Assembly (NCBI GenBank): GCA_963682175.1
Contig: OY821791.1
Location: forward strand, 31,990,326 to 32,054,325
Direction of reading: 5' to 3'
Origin: Triglochin maritima
Lineage: Eukaryota; Streptophyta; Magnoliopsida; Alismatales; Juncaginaceae
Length of the DNA stretch: 64,000 nt
In this document: positions 24,332 to 35,358 of the stretch, in pieces
Layout: every line of letters starts with the position of its first letter
How positions within the stretch are numbered: the stretch's first letter is position 1
Position numbers and translations under genes: made by a program
Notes under the pieces: generated by a model
What the model saw: the letters and a program-made list of their open reading frames with translations, nothing else
The model's database searches: none
What the model was told of the DNA's origin: nothing

Positions 24332-24336
<5 letters not shown>
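22965..24336. other. Intergenic, AT-rich
   Basis: 3' flank of Hsp70-B. No gene, inverted repeat or LTR boundary that I can support. Confidence 0.55.

Positions 24337-24366
<30 letters not shown>
24337..24366. repeat. (AT)n microsatellite
   Basis: About 15 uninterrupted AT repeats. Confidence 0.95.
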
Positions 24367-24369
<3 letters not shown>

Positions 24370-24370
<1 letters not shown>

Positions 24371-25260
24371 CTAGCACTTCTTGCTTGCTTGACCGATTGG
24401 ACTTGTGGGACATCTCGGCACCAAAATATGGGAGGAGGTGAGGGAACTGATCAAGACATATAGGGTTGGGTGGTTGTGGTCTCCAAGTACACAAGACAAT
24501 CCACAAGAAAGCAATTTAACCATTGCAAATGTGATCTACCACTATCATAATGCAATTCTAAAAGATAAGAAATTACTGACAGGGTTTGGGCAAGATGCCC
24601 CACTGGAGAGTATTCATATTTTTTACACTTTAGGGACCAACCTGCTTTGATACCAAGTTGTAACACCCCCGATCTCGTGGGTACACACATTGAGAATGAA
24701 CACTAGTGTCGCGATCAGAGACCTCCGCAACGACCGAAGGAGTTACAAAGAACTGACAATGACTGACTCAACTACATACAAATAGAAAGACATACATAGA
24801 TAACTGACACAAAGAACAGAAACAAGTGAATATCGATATATGAAAAGAGTCAATACAATACTTGAGTTTCAAAAGAAATACAATAACATAAGAGGATAAA
24901 ACGATAACTAAAGACTCTGGTCGACATGTCTCTCATGTACAGAATCTTCAACACTCGTCCAGTCTGCCCTGTGGGAACCTAAGTACCTGCAAGCACGACA
25001 TTAACAAATGCGTGCGTTTTCAATTAAGAAAATTCAGTATGCCACAACTGAGCAACAACAGAAATATTATCATGAAGTCTAACAAGACATGCATCAGAAA
25101 TAGAACAGAAAAGCATCAAATGCAACAGAAGGCTATGATCCATAAGCTGGGCGCACCCGAACACTTGAATTGTGATTTAATTATTAACAGAGACATGTTA
25201 TCTAACCAATGAGTTTGTGATTATTGATAGACCCAATTGTGAGTTATTCCAGAGGAATAA
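24370..25260 (-). mobile_element. LTR-retrotransposon 5' fragment (LTR + PBS)
   Basis: On the minus strand an LTR ends GGGGGTGTTACA at 24659, followed by AACT and a PBS, TGGTATCAAAGC, at 24644-24655, then about 270 bp of internal leader. The LTR carries blocks typical of these elements (a TGCAGGTACTTAGGTTCC segment on minus near 24985). I cannot locate its outer end; sequence beyond about 25260 may belong to another copy. No coding region is left. Confidence 0.6.
24644..24655 (-). other. Primer-binding site of the LTR fragment
   Basis: TGGTATCAAAGC on minus, 3 bases from the LTR end; complementary to initiator tRNA-Met with one difference from the gypsy element's PBS. Confidence 0.7.
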
Positions 25261-25644
25261 CCAATGATGAATTACAAACTATAGACATAATATTGAAAGA
25301 TTAATGGGGGTTTGACACTACTGGGCTCTAAGGAGCATGCTCTTCAAGAGCATATTGGACTCTTCGGAGTATTGGGCCCGACGGGGCAAATCTCTTATGA
25401 GATTATTGGCGGCTGTAGGACCGCAGATACAGATCTGTTATCTATTGTATTGACACAAGTTGGTGTATGGGACCCCACAATGAACTGAATTGAAAGAGAT
25501 TGAAACTAAGTGTTCTAAATTAGTATGATTATGTAATGGGTGTGGGGACGAGCCATTAACTAACTGGAAGACCGCACGTGCCAGCAGTGGGTTTCCTTCG
25601 GAATCCCTGATACATGTATGTATCATTAATGAAATGACTGACTA

Positions 25645-25960
25645 AATTGAATTTGGAACTAAGACACATGCTTGTTCTTTAGTTCATCTTGATATTGATT
25701 GTTATTGAATTGAATTGGGAACTAAGACACATGCTTGTTCTTAGTTCATCTTGATATTGATTGTTATTGAATTGGGAACTAAGACACATGCTTGTTCTTT
25801 ACTTCATCTTGATATTGATTGTTATTGAATTGAATTGGAAACTAAGACACATGTTTGTTCTTTAGTTTATACTGCTTATTGATTGTTATTGAATTGAAAT
25901 GAGAACTAAGATACGTGCTTGTTCCGTAGCTCATATTGATTGTTATCGATTGAAATGAGA
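25645..25960. repeat. Tandem repeat, about 63-68 bp unit
   Basis: Five degenerate copies of a unit with GGAACTAAGACACATGCTTG, TTCATCTTGATATTGATTG and TTATTGAATTG. Copies start near 25650, 25713, 25775, 25838 and 25900. Within the LTR-like region. Confidence 0.85.
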
Positions 25961-26360
25961 AATATGATGCAAGTTTATGCTCAAACTCATCATGTTGTTT
26001 TGTCTATTGAAGTTACTATAGAGGTGTGAACCATGTTTCACTTTTAAGTTCTAGCTCCTTAAATGGGTTAGTATTGATCGTTTTGGAAATGATTTTTGTC
26101 AAGCACTTATGCTCATATTTAAGGTAATGTTAGACATATGTTTACCAGGATTATGAACTTGAACATTATCGTACGGTTTATTCATTTGATTTGTATGTCT
26201 ATTAAATTTATGTTTAAATTGGATCCTTTGGCATACGGAGTTTTATAAACTCACGGTTTAGTGGTTTTATATTTTTGCAGGTTACCGTCAAGCTCTGGCG
26301 GTACATGCATGACATTCATGGCATTGACATATAGTTGCATAGGTGGTGTTTTTAGTTCTC
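25961..26360 (+). mobile_element. LTR-like fragment, plus orientation
   Basis: The block TTTGGCATACGGAGTTTTAT...AAACTCACGG...TTTTTGCAGGTTACC near 26225-26285 matches the layout of the solo LTR at 41515-41580 (GGCATACGGGGTT...AACTCAGGC...GTCAGGT). It reads opposite to the fragment at 24370-25260. No terminus identified. Confidence 0.4.
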
Positions 26361-26605
26361 TTTTATGTCTCTATGCACCTAGAATTTGATTGATAGTCAT
26401 TATTGCTTCTTTTTAATATCTCTTGAATGTATTGATTCTCGATTTGTATATTGTGTACATATCTTATTCTTGAATCCTCAAACACGTTTATGTGTATTTA
26501 AACTAATTGGAGATCCTATCATCTTTTATTGACTTCTATTGTCTTTCAGTAACTATCTCCTTTCAAAAAAAATCATCTTCTGCTTTGACCGTCCGGAAGG
26601 AGATG

Positions 26606-27112
26606 TTACACAAAACCCCTTTGTTCTTCAGAGATAATCTTAGGGAGCAGTTGAGACAACCTCCTAGTAATCACTTTAGAGATGATTTTGTAGTGGACAA
26701 TACACAAATTGATAGGCCTAAGATCTTTGAAGTCCCCAGGAAAAGGTTTTTTAGGGATCATAACAATAAAAGTAGCCTTCATAGCTCTGGGAAGAAGTTT
26801 GGTGGAGAAGAATTGAGTAACTGCAGCAATAACTTGAGTTTTGATAGTGTCCCAATTATTTTGATAAAAGGCACCATTAAATCCATCTGGCTTAGGGGAG
26901 CTATCAGTAGGGATGCTGAACACAGCCATTTTAATTTCATGTTCAGTAGGGGTGATGAGAATACTCTCATTATCAGCAGCAGTAATGAAATTGGGGATAC
27001 AATCAAGAATCTCAATATCTGCATGACTCTCATTCTTGAGATCAGAAGTGAGAAGCTGGCTAAAATAATAAATACCATCTCTATGAAGTTTCTGCACATC
27101 ACCTTTATATTT
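26606..27112 (-). pseudogene. LINE (L1-type) reverse transcriptase fragment
   Basis: A minus frame of at least 163 codons with the start of a non-LTR reverse transcriptase: SPKPDGFNGAFYQNNW, then LPRAMKATFIVMIPKK, DLRPINLC, YKIISKVITRRLSQLLP and ISEEQRGFV. This is the RT region before the catalytic YADD box, which is lost. The frame joins unrelated DNA near 26600 and ends at 27113 in an Hsp70 promoter copy. Confidence 0.85.
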
Positions 27113-27490
27113 ATCATAAATTACCGTAAAATTACAAAATGATATAGTTGTTCAACACATTTTAAACACCAGAACACTTCTACCCTTTGTTGACCGTTAA
27201 TATTTTCTCGGATGGTAATAATATCTTGTTGGGTTGAAAGGTAATTTGGAAGGTGAGTTTTAATTACATGCACAATTGAAGAGTACAGTTCAAAAACTAA
27301 ATTGAGAAATGTTTGGAAAAAGGCCCAAGTTGCCAAAAGTATATGGATCAAAGATGTAAATTGTTGGCAGGTTTCAATATTAGATATATAAAACAGGAAA
27401 TTCCTGCAAAACCATGGATAAAGGTGACAAATTGCAATTTAATAATAATTCGTGCTCTACAGAAGGCAGCACATGATTCGTTCTTCGTTG
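27113..27490 (+). promoter_or_regulatory. Hsp70 upstream-module copy 2 (orphan)
   Basis: Matches 28270-28560 (ATAAATTACCGTAAAATTAC / ATAAATTACCATAGAATTAC) and 13310-13490 (ATCTTGTTGGGTTGA, GCCAAAAGTATATGGATCAA, GCAGCACATGATTCG). It breaks off where a GC-rich block begins; the continuation (TTTGTTGTGAGTTGAGAGGA, the Hsp70-A leader) is found at 28051-28075. Confidence 0.65.
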
Positions 27491-27504
27491 GCTGGAGTCG
27501 AATT

Positions 27505-28025
27505 CTTATTAGTCGTTAGGTTAGGTGGGCAAAAAGGTCAGCTTTGGTAAAGGCTAAGGGCACCCTTATCGGGGGTGCCCCGCCCGGGTGCCCTGGTCGG
27601 GCGCCCGGGCGCACTCCCGTTAACGGGCTGGGTGCCCGTCGGGTGCCCGCCCGGAACGCCCGCCCGGGCGCGTGCCCGGGCATTGGGCGCCCCGGGCGTC
27701 TTGGGGGACACGTGTCCCCCTCCCATTCGGTGATTTTTTTAATTTTTTTTATTTATTTAGTGGATGTTTTGTTATTAATGGATTGTGTATTTGTTATAAA
27801 TGTGGGGTAATAATTTTTTGTAAGTGATTAAAATTAAGAAATTTCCAGAACTAACAATTTCAAAATCTAAAAAATTTTCAGGGGGCGTTGCCCCCTTGCC
27901 ACCCCCGCCACCTCACCGGTGAGCTGATGTGGCAGAGAGAGAAGCTGACGTGGCGGAGAGAGAGTGCAGGACGCCCGGGGGTAGCCCGGGCGCTGTTATT
28001 TCTGCTCTAAATCTCTAACTTCGAT
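27505..28025. mobile_element. GC-rich MITE-like insertion
   Basis: A ~520-bp island in AT-rich DNA. Its left part is full of GGGTGCCC/CGCCCGGGCG runs able to form hairpins, the middle is AT-rich, and the right part has GGGGGCGTTGCCCCC, two TGA(T/C)GTGGC boxes and GCCCGGGGGTAGCCCGGGCG. It separates an Hsp70 promoter copy (to ~27490) from its leader (28040-28080), so it looks inserted. I found no clean terminal repeats or target duplication. Confidence 0.45.
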
Positions 28026-28039
28026 TAGCTGAAGTTTAA

Positions 28040-28269
28040 TTGCTGGTTGATTTGTTGTGAGTTGAGAGGATCAATTAGGAGATGGACTCAAGTCTACGTT
28101 TTGAACTCAAGTCCAAATAACTCTAAATTCATATTCAAATAAATAATCGTTACTTTTAAATCCGAACTCTCAAATTCCAATCCAATCAAATTTCTATTTC
28201 AAAATTACCGATCAGTAATCGTTATTTCAAAATCCGAATTCTCAACAAATCAATTATTGGTAATTCATC
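28040..28269. other. Hsp70 leader remnant and AT-rich spacer
   Basis: 28051-28085 resembles the Hsp70-A leader (TTGTTGTGAGTTGAGAGGA), but the following ATG at 28082 opens no Hsp70 frame. The remainder is AT-rich with no gene seen. Confidence 0.45.
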
Positions 28270-28608
28270 ATAAATTACCATAGAATTACAAGATGATATA
28301 GCAGTCCAACACAATTTAAACAATTGAAAACTTCTACCCCTGACATTAATATTTTTTCAGATGGTAGTAATATATATCTTGTTGGGTTGAAAGGTAATTT
28401 GGAATGTGAGTTTTAATTACATGCACAATTCAAGAGTACAATTTAAAAAATAAATTGAGAAAAGTTTGGAAAAAGGCACTAATTGCCAAAAGTGTATGGA
28501 TCAAAGATGTGTGGTTGAAGACAAGCACATGATTAGTCTTCCTTTCCAGAAAACAAGCACATTTCAAATAAGTTTTGTTGGTTGATTTGTTATGAGGAGA
28601 GTGAGAAG
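28270..28608 (+). promoter_or_regulatory. Hsp70 upstream-module copy 3
   Basis: Full-length copy of the module upstream of Hsp70-A, including GCCAAAAGTGTATGGATCAA and GTCTTCCTTTCCAGAAAACA, leading straight into the exon-1 fragment at 28609. Confidence 0.6.
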
Positions 28609-28823
28609 ATGGTGGTGGATGGACCAGTGATCGGAATAGATATTGGTTATTCCTATTCACGTGTTCCGGTGTGGCATAACAACCGGATCGTAGTCATCCC
28701 CAACGATCTTAACGAGCTTCATACGCCATCATGTGTAGCCTTCACCAAAGAAGAAGACGGGCTTCTAGTCGGGGAGGCTGCAAAGAACCAGATCGGTTCC
28801 AACCCTGAGAATACCATCTTCGG
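28609..28823 (+). pseudogene. Orphan Hsp70 exon 1
   Basis: [19 protein letters not shown] through [10 protein letters not shown], nearly identical to exon 1 of Hsp70-A but lacking its first 14 residues. A donor-like G/GTTAGT follows, as in gene A, but no exon 2 is found within the next 10 kb. A truncated gene copy with its own promoter module. It has YS in place of the Hsp70 phosphate-loop TT, like gene A. Confidence 0.85.
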
Positions 28824-28829
28824 TTAGTT

Positions 28830-29810
28830 AGTTTTTTTTTTCTTTCTATTCTATCTATTTGTCATCATCCAACATGTAATTTACTGCGACACAAATATAA
28901 TTTTCCCAACCAACTGTAGCCTTGCAAGAATGGTGTTCTCAATGTCAAATAACTTCTCTCCCTCTCTCTGTCACAATATCTTCTCTTCTTGGATTGTTCA
29001 ATCTACTAGTTGGATGATTTTACAAAAAAGTCTTTTTGTTTTTCAGAGAGCAAAATACGTTCTTTATTTCCACAAAATGTTTTGCAAATTAAAGTTTCTA
29101 TAAAGGCCGGAATTCTGGTAGGACAGAACGATCAAGAAGTCCAAGGCATACTAATTCATACTAAATCAAGAAGTCCAAGTTTGACTACTGATGAAGTTGT
29201 GGCTTAATTTGGAATACCTCGTTTTGTTTCTTATTGATGCAAACCGAATTGCACTCGAGTTCTTAGGACCTCGCGAAAGAACCAAAATAGGGAAGCGACA
29301 CTCAAGTGACTGGAGCCAAACCACGTTTACTATGTTGTGAATAAATAAAACAACCACATGAATCATTTGGTCACAGTTTCCCTTGCATTTTCATTTGATA
29401 CTGATGAAGTGGGTGGAATATTGTAAGTTTACTTTGGATTGGGGTATAAGTGAAATGGGAACCCCATGATGAGGGGAACCTGGAATTTTTCTGGCCATTT
29501 TGGTTTTTATCTTATCCCATCTCCTTGCTCTCCTCTCCAAGAAGGGTGGATTCCTTCTTCCCCATACCAGTTCCGATCCGGTCGAGCCAGACTCAATTTG
29601 CCCGTCAAGCTCGATCTACGCCACTTCTAAATGATGATCAATGTCCCGGATTTAATTATAACGAGGAGGAAGAAAGATTTTCCCAAAGAAGGTTCATCTC
29701 GTCAGAATCTAACGAATATTCACACACACAACAATAATTATAGTTACGAGTTCAGCAAAACCACTATATATTCACAAGGAGAACTACTAACTAACTAGCC
29801 AGACTATTTG
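28830..29810. other. Unassigned sequence
   Basis: A 95-codon frame at 29450-29737 (non-ATG start) has no recognisable motif. Probably degraded transposon DNA; nothing firm. Confidence 0.4.
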
Positions 29811-30450
29811 ACTCGTGGAATGGTCGACCGGAGTAAGACGTGGTTCGATCGAAAATTTCCAAGGACTTTTCCTGATGGGAATTCTGTCGATCGTCTGGCT
29901 CACGGTCCGACCGAACTTGTCAGAGACTCAACCATTCGGTCGACCGAGTGGTTATTTCAGTCGACCGTTGACCATGATTCTGCCTTGAATTAATCAGAGA
30001 TTAGTGTTGATATTTGGTTGGATTTATTCCAATTGTGGTCAAAAGTTGATAAAGATGATTTTGTGTCAATTTGTGATTGGTTTTAGGGAGAGAAAAACAA
30101 GAGATCATGGGTAAGTGTTGGGAGAGTCTATAAATAAGTCTCATCTCCCTACTTGTTTTAATTAATGCAAAATATTCTCTCTCTCTAACCTCTCCATTAA
30201 TCCATTAGAAAATCTCTTACTTAATTAAGCTTTTGGAGATTAAATTCTGAGAGAGCTATAGAGGGGTTATTAGCTAGATTCTAACGTTGATTTAGAGATT
30301 AATTGGCTAACTCATTTCTCTTTAATCTTGTGTAGAGTATGGTGAACACTTAGAGACGAATCGGCAGACGATTCAACGGACAACGCAACTCCGGATCTTC
30401 ATAAAGGTTTTAGAGAACCTTTAGGTATGATCTCTTTATATTTATTTTAA
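29811..30450 (+). mobile_element. LTR-like debris with GGTCGACC palindromes
   Basis: 29820-29970 contains GGTCGACCGG, CGGTCGACCG, AGTCGACCG and variants like those of the gypsy LTR. Near 30590 a GTGCTATTAGAG may be a decayed PBS. No termini defined. Confidence 0.4.
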
Positions 30451-31080
30451 TATATATGTAGATTACATGATATTAGAATAAATATAGAATAATGTACATG
30501 AAATCGTCGAAAATATGAAAATCGATCATGTATGCATGTGTAATTTTTTTAAAATATATACATACATAGGGGCACGAAATCCTACAGTGCTATTAGAGTT
30601 TTTAATCCATATTTTCAATGATTAGACTATATAATTAATTTTAGTTTATCATCTCTAATCGAAATAATTCGTGTTTGATGTATCTTTCAAGTTTTTTCGA
30701 TAGTTTTGTTAATTGAATTCTAATTGATTGTTTCGATAGTTTTAAATGGTTAAAACATGTCATATGAATGTTAGAATCAAGATTTAGACTTATGTCTAAT
30801 TGCGTAAAATTTTCGTTTATATTAAATGATTATTTTACAATGAATCAACGAAACGAAAGAGACAAAGAAGTTTATTTTTCCTTAAAGTTTTTGTTTTGGA
30901 AATTTGGATAAACTTCGGTTCAAATGTTTTGTACTATGAATGCATAAATCATTTTTAATGGATTTCAAATGATTTTGGAATTGTTTGATTAAGAGATGAA
31001 GGATGAACTAAATAGTGTAATATCTGGTATATGTACATGTGTTGCTCTAGTTCTTTTTTACAAGGATAAGTGAGTTTGTA
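30451..31080. other. AT-rich, no gene seen
   Basis: Nothing supported beyond short AT tracts. Confidence 0.4.
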
Positions 31081-31579
31081 TGTTCCGCAGAAGCCATGTG
31101 TGAATGAATGATGTGTATGTTCTGAAACGGTCGACTAGTCGATCGTTTCAGAACGGTTTTGCATTTTCTCCATTCTGTTTATGGTGCATCCACTACTTGT
31201 ATTAGTCTACTATATAAAAGTAATTTCGTACCCCTTATTAATCACCTATTAGTATTATCTACTTTGTAATATTGTAAATCTTTGAGAGAGAGAGAGAGAG
31301 AGAGAGAATCCTTGTGGATTCGGTGGAGAAAAATTCAACCGGGATTCTTACCAGTTTGATTCGTGTGTTTTGTAAGCTTCACTCTGTAATTCGATTAACA
31401 ATAGTAGATTGGGTTGTGTCGGTGGTTTTTCCCATATTAGGTTTTCACGTTAAATTTCTCGTGTCTTGTGTTTTTGTGTGATTTGTGTTGGTGATTTGAA
31501 TTAGTGGCTTTAATCTGTCATTGTATTCGCTATTTTGTTCCGCTGCGTATATATGTGGATCGATCTTTAAACCCTAACA
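31081..31579 (+). mobile_element. Probable copia-type LTR remnant
   Basis: Has an ATATAAAAG TATA-like box (31211), a GA microsatellite, the TTTTTCCCATATTAGGTTTT and CGTTAAATTTCTCGTGTC blocks typical of plant copia LTR 3' parts, and ends AACCCTAACA. The 5' boundary is approximate and no target duplication was found. It also contains GGTCGACTAGTCGATCG at 31128. Confidence 0.5.
31284..31308. repeat. (AG)n microsatellite
   Basis: About 12 AG repeats inside the LTR remnant. Confidence 0.95.
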
Positions 31580-32660
31580 AATGTCATTAATCATGTTTGG
31601 TTTCGAGTTTGATTTGAAATATTACAACACACTTTGGTTTGGATTTTGCATCACATATTGTTTCAGACTAGATCCAAAGTTTGTTTCAGATATTTATAAA
31701 CTTTGACTTAGTTCAGAATTGTAGCAGATTTTGTTTCCATCAGATTTTACTCAAATTATCTTACAAGTTTTGCCTCTAATTGGACTCAACAATTTTGCAA
31801 AAAACAGTAAAAAAACGGAACTACAGATGATACCCAACAATACTCCTGTTTATACTCCGATTCCTTTGGATTGTTGCTTTGAAGTTTGGTTGGTTGGACA
31901 AAATTTCTGCCTTCCATTCTTTCTAATGGAAAAGTAAATCAGTTAAACCAAAATTTGTAAGGGAAAATTTGAAGGTTCATCAATGTGTTGTGTGCCTTTT
32001 CTTTTGGTACCCACGATGAACTGAAAAACAAAGATGAGTATGAATAAATAAGATTAATTACATGATATTTATGTTGAACATGTTCTTCAGCAAGTTCTGC
32101 AGAAACATCTATAACGGGCATAAGACCATGCATGCCCAAACACATCGTCCATCTCCTTCGTAACCTTCTTCTCTACATATATCTGAGCATTCAGATAATT
32201 TGCAGATCATCTTTGTCTTTCCAGCAATAGTTCATTTTTTTCTTCACCATCTAAAAAGCAAAAGATTAACATTAAGCAGTGAAACATGTTTTCCAAGATA
32301 CTTTTACCTTCTAATTTTGCAACACCATATTTTTTTATCCTAATTCCGAAAAAACACTACTTCGTATGAGTTCCAACTCCAGCAGATTCTGTTGTTACAA
32401 CAGAGTCATAGAGGAGCCTCTCTGTGCTTTTATAAATCGACATATGTACGAATATCTAATTTTTTTGTATACGAGGAAACCTTCCGGCCCGGTCCAGCCA
32501 CTAGACAACCCTGAGGGGATAGTAAACCTCAATCTCAACCTCGGTGTCCTCTAGAAATTGTAGATTCCCAAAAAAAAACCTTCAATGTCAACCTCAGATC
32601 CTCTAAAATATGCAGATTCCAAAGATCCAACCTTTTTTCCAACAAAAATAAATTCCAAAC
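31580..32660. other. Unassigned; possible downstream part of the 32777 gene
   Basis: Minus frames such as 31939-32145 could be exons of the gene starting at 32777, but no motif supports this. 32521-32640 contains two degenerate copies of a ~50-bp segment with CTTCAATGTCAACCTCAG / CCTCAATCTCAACCTCGG. Confidence 0.3.
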
Positions 32661-32777
32661 CTTAATCTTGGCGTTGGGGTCGTCTAGGACTTTGAGGTCC
32701 TCAGACGCCACATACTCCACCGCAGCAACCAACGGCTTGTCGGGAACTTCTTCTTCTTCCGAAGAGATCTTCGGCAT
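32661..32777 (-). CDS. First exon of an unidentified gene
   Basis: 39 codons starting MPKISSEEEEVPDKPL and ending DDPNAKIK, followed by a good donor (AAG/GTTTGG on minus). Acidic N-terminus and codon regularity look genuine. The LEYV..EDLK.L.DP.AKI-like pattern faintly recalls ARM/TOG-repeat proteins, but this is a weak impression. Later exons were not identified. A MULE begins about 180 bp upstream of the ATG. Confidence 0.4.
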
Positions 32778-32957
32778 GGCCTCTCCTGCTCGATCGTATT
32801 TGGGAGAGTGTTGTCGAGAGGTCGAAGCGCCGCCATTTCCTCTTTCTTTCTTTCTCTCGTTTGTGGTTTTATCGTTTCAAATTTCAAATTTAGAGACGTT
32901 GCAGTCTGGGTTTCTTGCATGTATGTACCTTTAAGATTTCTATTTAATAAATTAATG

Positions 32958-33075
32958 GTATAATTGCATTTTAAATTTGACCTTGCCATCCACTTTAATT
33001 TTATAACTGAATTGCTAAACATCGCCCCAAAATTACTTAAATCGCCCCTTGAAATTACCAAATTGCCTTTCATCC
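32958..33075 (+). repeat. MULE left terminal inverted repeat
   Basis: Pairs with 38500-38638. Matching blocks from outside in: ATTGCA, ATTTGACC/ATTCGACC, TCGCCCCAAAA, CTTAAATCGCCC, TTGAAATTACCAAATT. Confidence 0.8.
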
Positions 33076-33153
33076 TATTTTTGCTTATATATCTCACAAT
33101 TTCACTCTTTTTTCAAAACTTTCTCTTCCTATACCTACTACAGAAGATTAGGA

Positions 33154-35070
33154 ATGTCTCGGAGGCCAGACAAGCAGCCAGCAGTTCCCCCGGTGTACCC
33201 GTATACGGTAACCTTACTTTATTTATTTGTTTTCAAAAAAAAATTAAAAAAAGTGGTCGGCGTCCGAGGGAGACGCCCCCCGCATGGGGCGGGCGTCCGA
33301 GCGGGTAGTTCTACTTCCGCCGGATGGATGGTGCGGAAGGGTAGGGGTGGGAGGTTTACGACCGCGGATTCGAGCTCGTGCACTGTTGATCCCCGCGCTC
33401 AGAAGAAGAAGAGGGTCCAGGACGATTCTTGGATCGTGAGCAGTATGACGCCTGGTGGTCCTTTAGATGGGAGCGTCATTCCTAGTTTCTGGGGTCACAT
33501 CGCTAGACGGATCTGGGACGGAGAGGATCGGAAGGTTCTGAAGTGCCATAATCGGCACAGAGCCTGTACAACACTACAGGGTTGGCGGTCTACACTGAGT
33601 GCTGATATCAGAGAGGAGATTAGTGTCACGCATTTGGGGCACTTACCGTACAGCATGTTCCCTTATCTCGACATGCCTTTGATTTCTACGTTTGTGGAGC
33701 GGTGGCAGCCTGACACCAACACTTTCCACATGCCTTTCGGAGAGATGACGATCATGCTTCACGATGTTTTCCAGATCCTGCGCATTCCTGTGGATGGTCG
33801 TCTGGTTAGTGCTCAGGGGTCGACGTCTGAGCTGAGGTGTTATGTGGCAGAGTTGCTTGGTGTCACACCTGATGGTCTGGCAAGAGATACAGCTTTATGG
33901 AGTGGTGGTGGTGTCGGCATCGACTCCCTTGAGGACCTATGCAGACGGGCACGACCTCTGCGGGCCGATGATACACAGTTGACGGCGTACCTATTCTTGA
34001 TGCTCGGAGCCGTCTTGTTTGTCGACAAGAGTGGTTGCCGGATCAGACCACGCGATCTACTGGAGGCTAGGGACCCGGACACCGTTCGTGAGTACTCGTG
34101 GGGGTCAGCGACGTTGGCATACCTGTACCGTCAGCTTGGGATAGCTAGCCGTGCGGATTGTTCTGGGAATGCAGGTTGTCTTACGCTGCTGCAGACGTGG
34201 ATATACGAGTACTTTCCCGCATTCCGCCCGCATCGTGAGCGGAAGATTATCGACGAGGGTCATCCACGTTCTGGTATGTGGGCCGTCCGGAGCGAGGACA
34301 AGAGCGATGGACGATTGCGTTCCATCCACGCACGGCTAGATCAGATGACTGCATCAGAGGTATCAAACTTTACACCATTTATTTAATTTTAAGATGTATT
34401 ATTATTAATGTGTTAAACTTTAGGTGGAGTGGTTACCCTATGGTCCTGACCCAGCAGCGGATGTCCCGAGGACTTTATTGATGGGCCTTATTCGTTATCG
34501 GGATATCATAGAGCCTTATATGCCCGATCGGGTCTTGCGTCAGTTAGGATATGTTCAGGTGATCCCGGTTGACATCCCGACACCAGAGCATGCGGTGCGG
34601 TCTGCGACAGCAGCGACGTACGACGTCAGGTTCCCCGCTTCTACAGCGGAATCGACTTGGCGGACATTTCCGAGATCATGCCGACTGTTCCTTGGCGACT
34701 TCAGACATAGTCGCGACCCCTCCGAGTGTGATGCACGTTATCTTGATTGGTTCGGTAGTTACTCACATCCTATCATCGTCTGTGGTGCCTCCCGGAGAGC
34801 AGATCGACCACCAGATAGGACGTGTGGCGATCTGGTAATTTTTTCATTTTATCTATATGTATTTGTACCGTATATTTTGTTAATGTACGCTAATGTTATT
34901 GTTATGTGCAGTGGATGTGTAAGATGATACGGGCTGTAGAGCCATTCTTGCAGAGGAGGGATGAGCTGCCAGACGATGACATGAGAGCTGCATGCGGAGA
35001 TTTGTATGAGATCATACACTCGTGGCATACTCAGTTAGGCATCTCCGACCATGATTCGGATGATGAGTAG
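33154..35070 (+). CDS. Plant mobile domain (MAIN-like) protein
   Basis: Three exons (33154-34359, 34424-34834, 34912-35070) with GT-AG, phase-0 introns give 591 residues. The start MSRRPDKQ lies about 80 bp inside the repeat. Residues ~80-560 match the plant mobile domain (PF10536): GPLDGSVIPSFWGHIARRIW, LPYSMFPYLDMPLIS, FVERWQPDTNTFHMPFGEMT, a conserved leucine-rich YLFLMLGAVLF helix, TLAYLYRQLG and SGMWA. The C-terminus is acidic (SDHDSDDE). Codons ~19-52 read through poly-A/GC-rich DNA (33208-33308) that looks like an intron, but splicing GT 33208 to AG 33308 breaks the frame, so I kept it. PMD proteins occur both in MULEs and as host factors (MAIN, MAIL1, PP7L) needed for transposon silencing. 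The gene looks intact. Confidence 0.85.
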
Positions 35071-35358
35071 GCTGATCTATTGTACCGTACTCTTAGTATT
35101 TGCATTTAGATTTGTTTATCTGTCGTACGCTTATTATTTGTATTTGTGTTTGTGTTTGCTAACATATCGTACGCTTATTATTTGTATTTGTGTTTGCTTA
35201 TTTGTCATACGCTTATTATTTTTATTTGTGTTTGCTAACGTATCGTACTATTATATATAATGCAAATAAAACAAACATATCAAAACATATTACATAATAA
35301 AGCAACACTATATAATGTACAAACATATCAAAACATATTACATAATTGTACAAACATA
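35071..35358. repeat. Short tandem repeats between convergent MULE genes
   Basis: Three copies of a ~45-bp unit with TCGTACGCTTATTATTTGTA (35120-35245), then three copies of ACAAACATATCAAAACATAT (35268-35370, reaching into the transposase stop). Shared 3' end of both genes. Confidence 0.8.

Noticed and set aside
27544..27810. 88-codon Pro/Gly/Arg-rich frame
   Set aside because: Consequence of the GC-rich repeats; also open on the other strand.
33049..33153. 35 extra upstream codons of the PMD frame
   Set aside because: They overlap the terminal inverted repeat; MSRRPDKQ at 33154 is the better start and matches the remnant at base 91.
33208..33308. Intron in the PMD gene 5' part
   Set aside because: Has GT and AG ends and intron-like composition, but removing it shifts the frame; left as coding with doubt.
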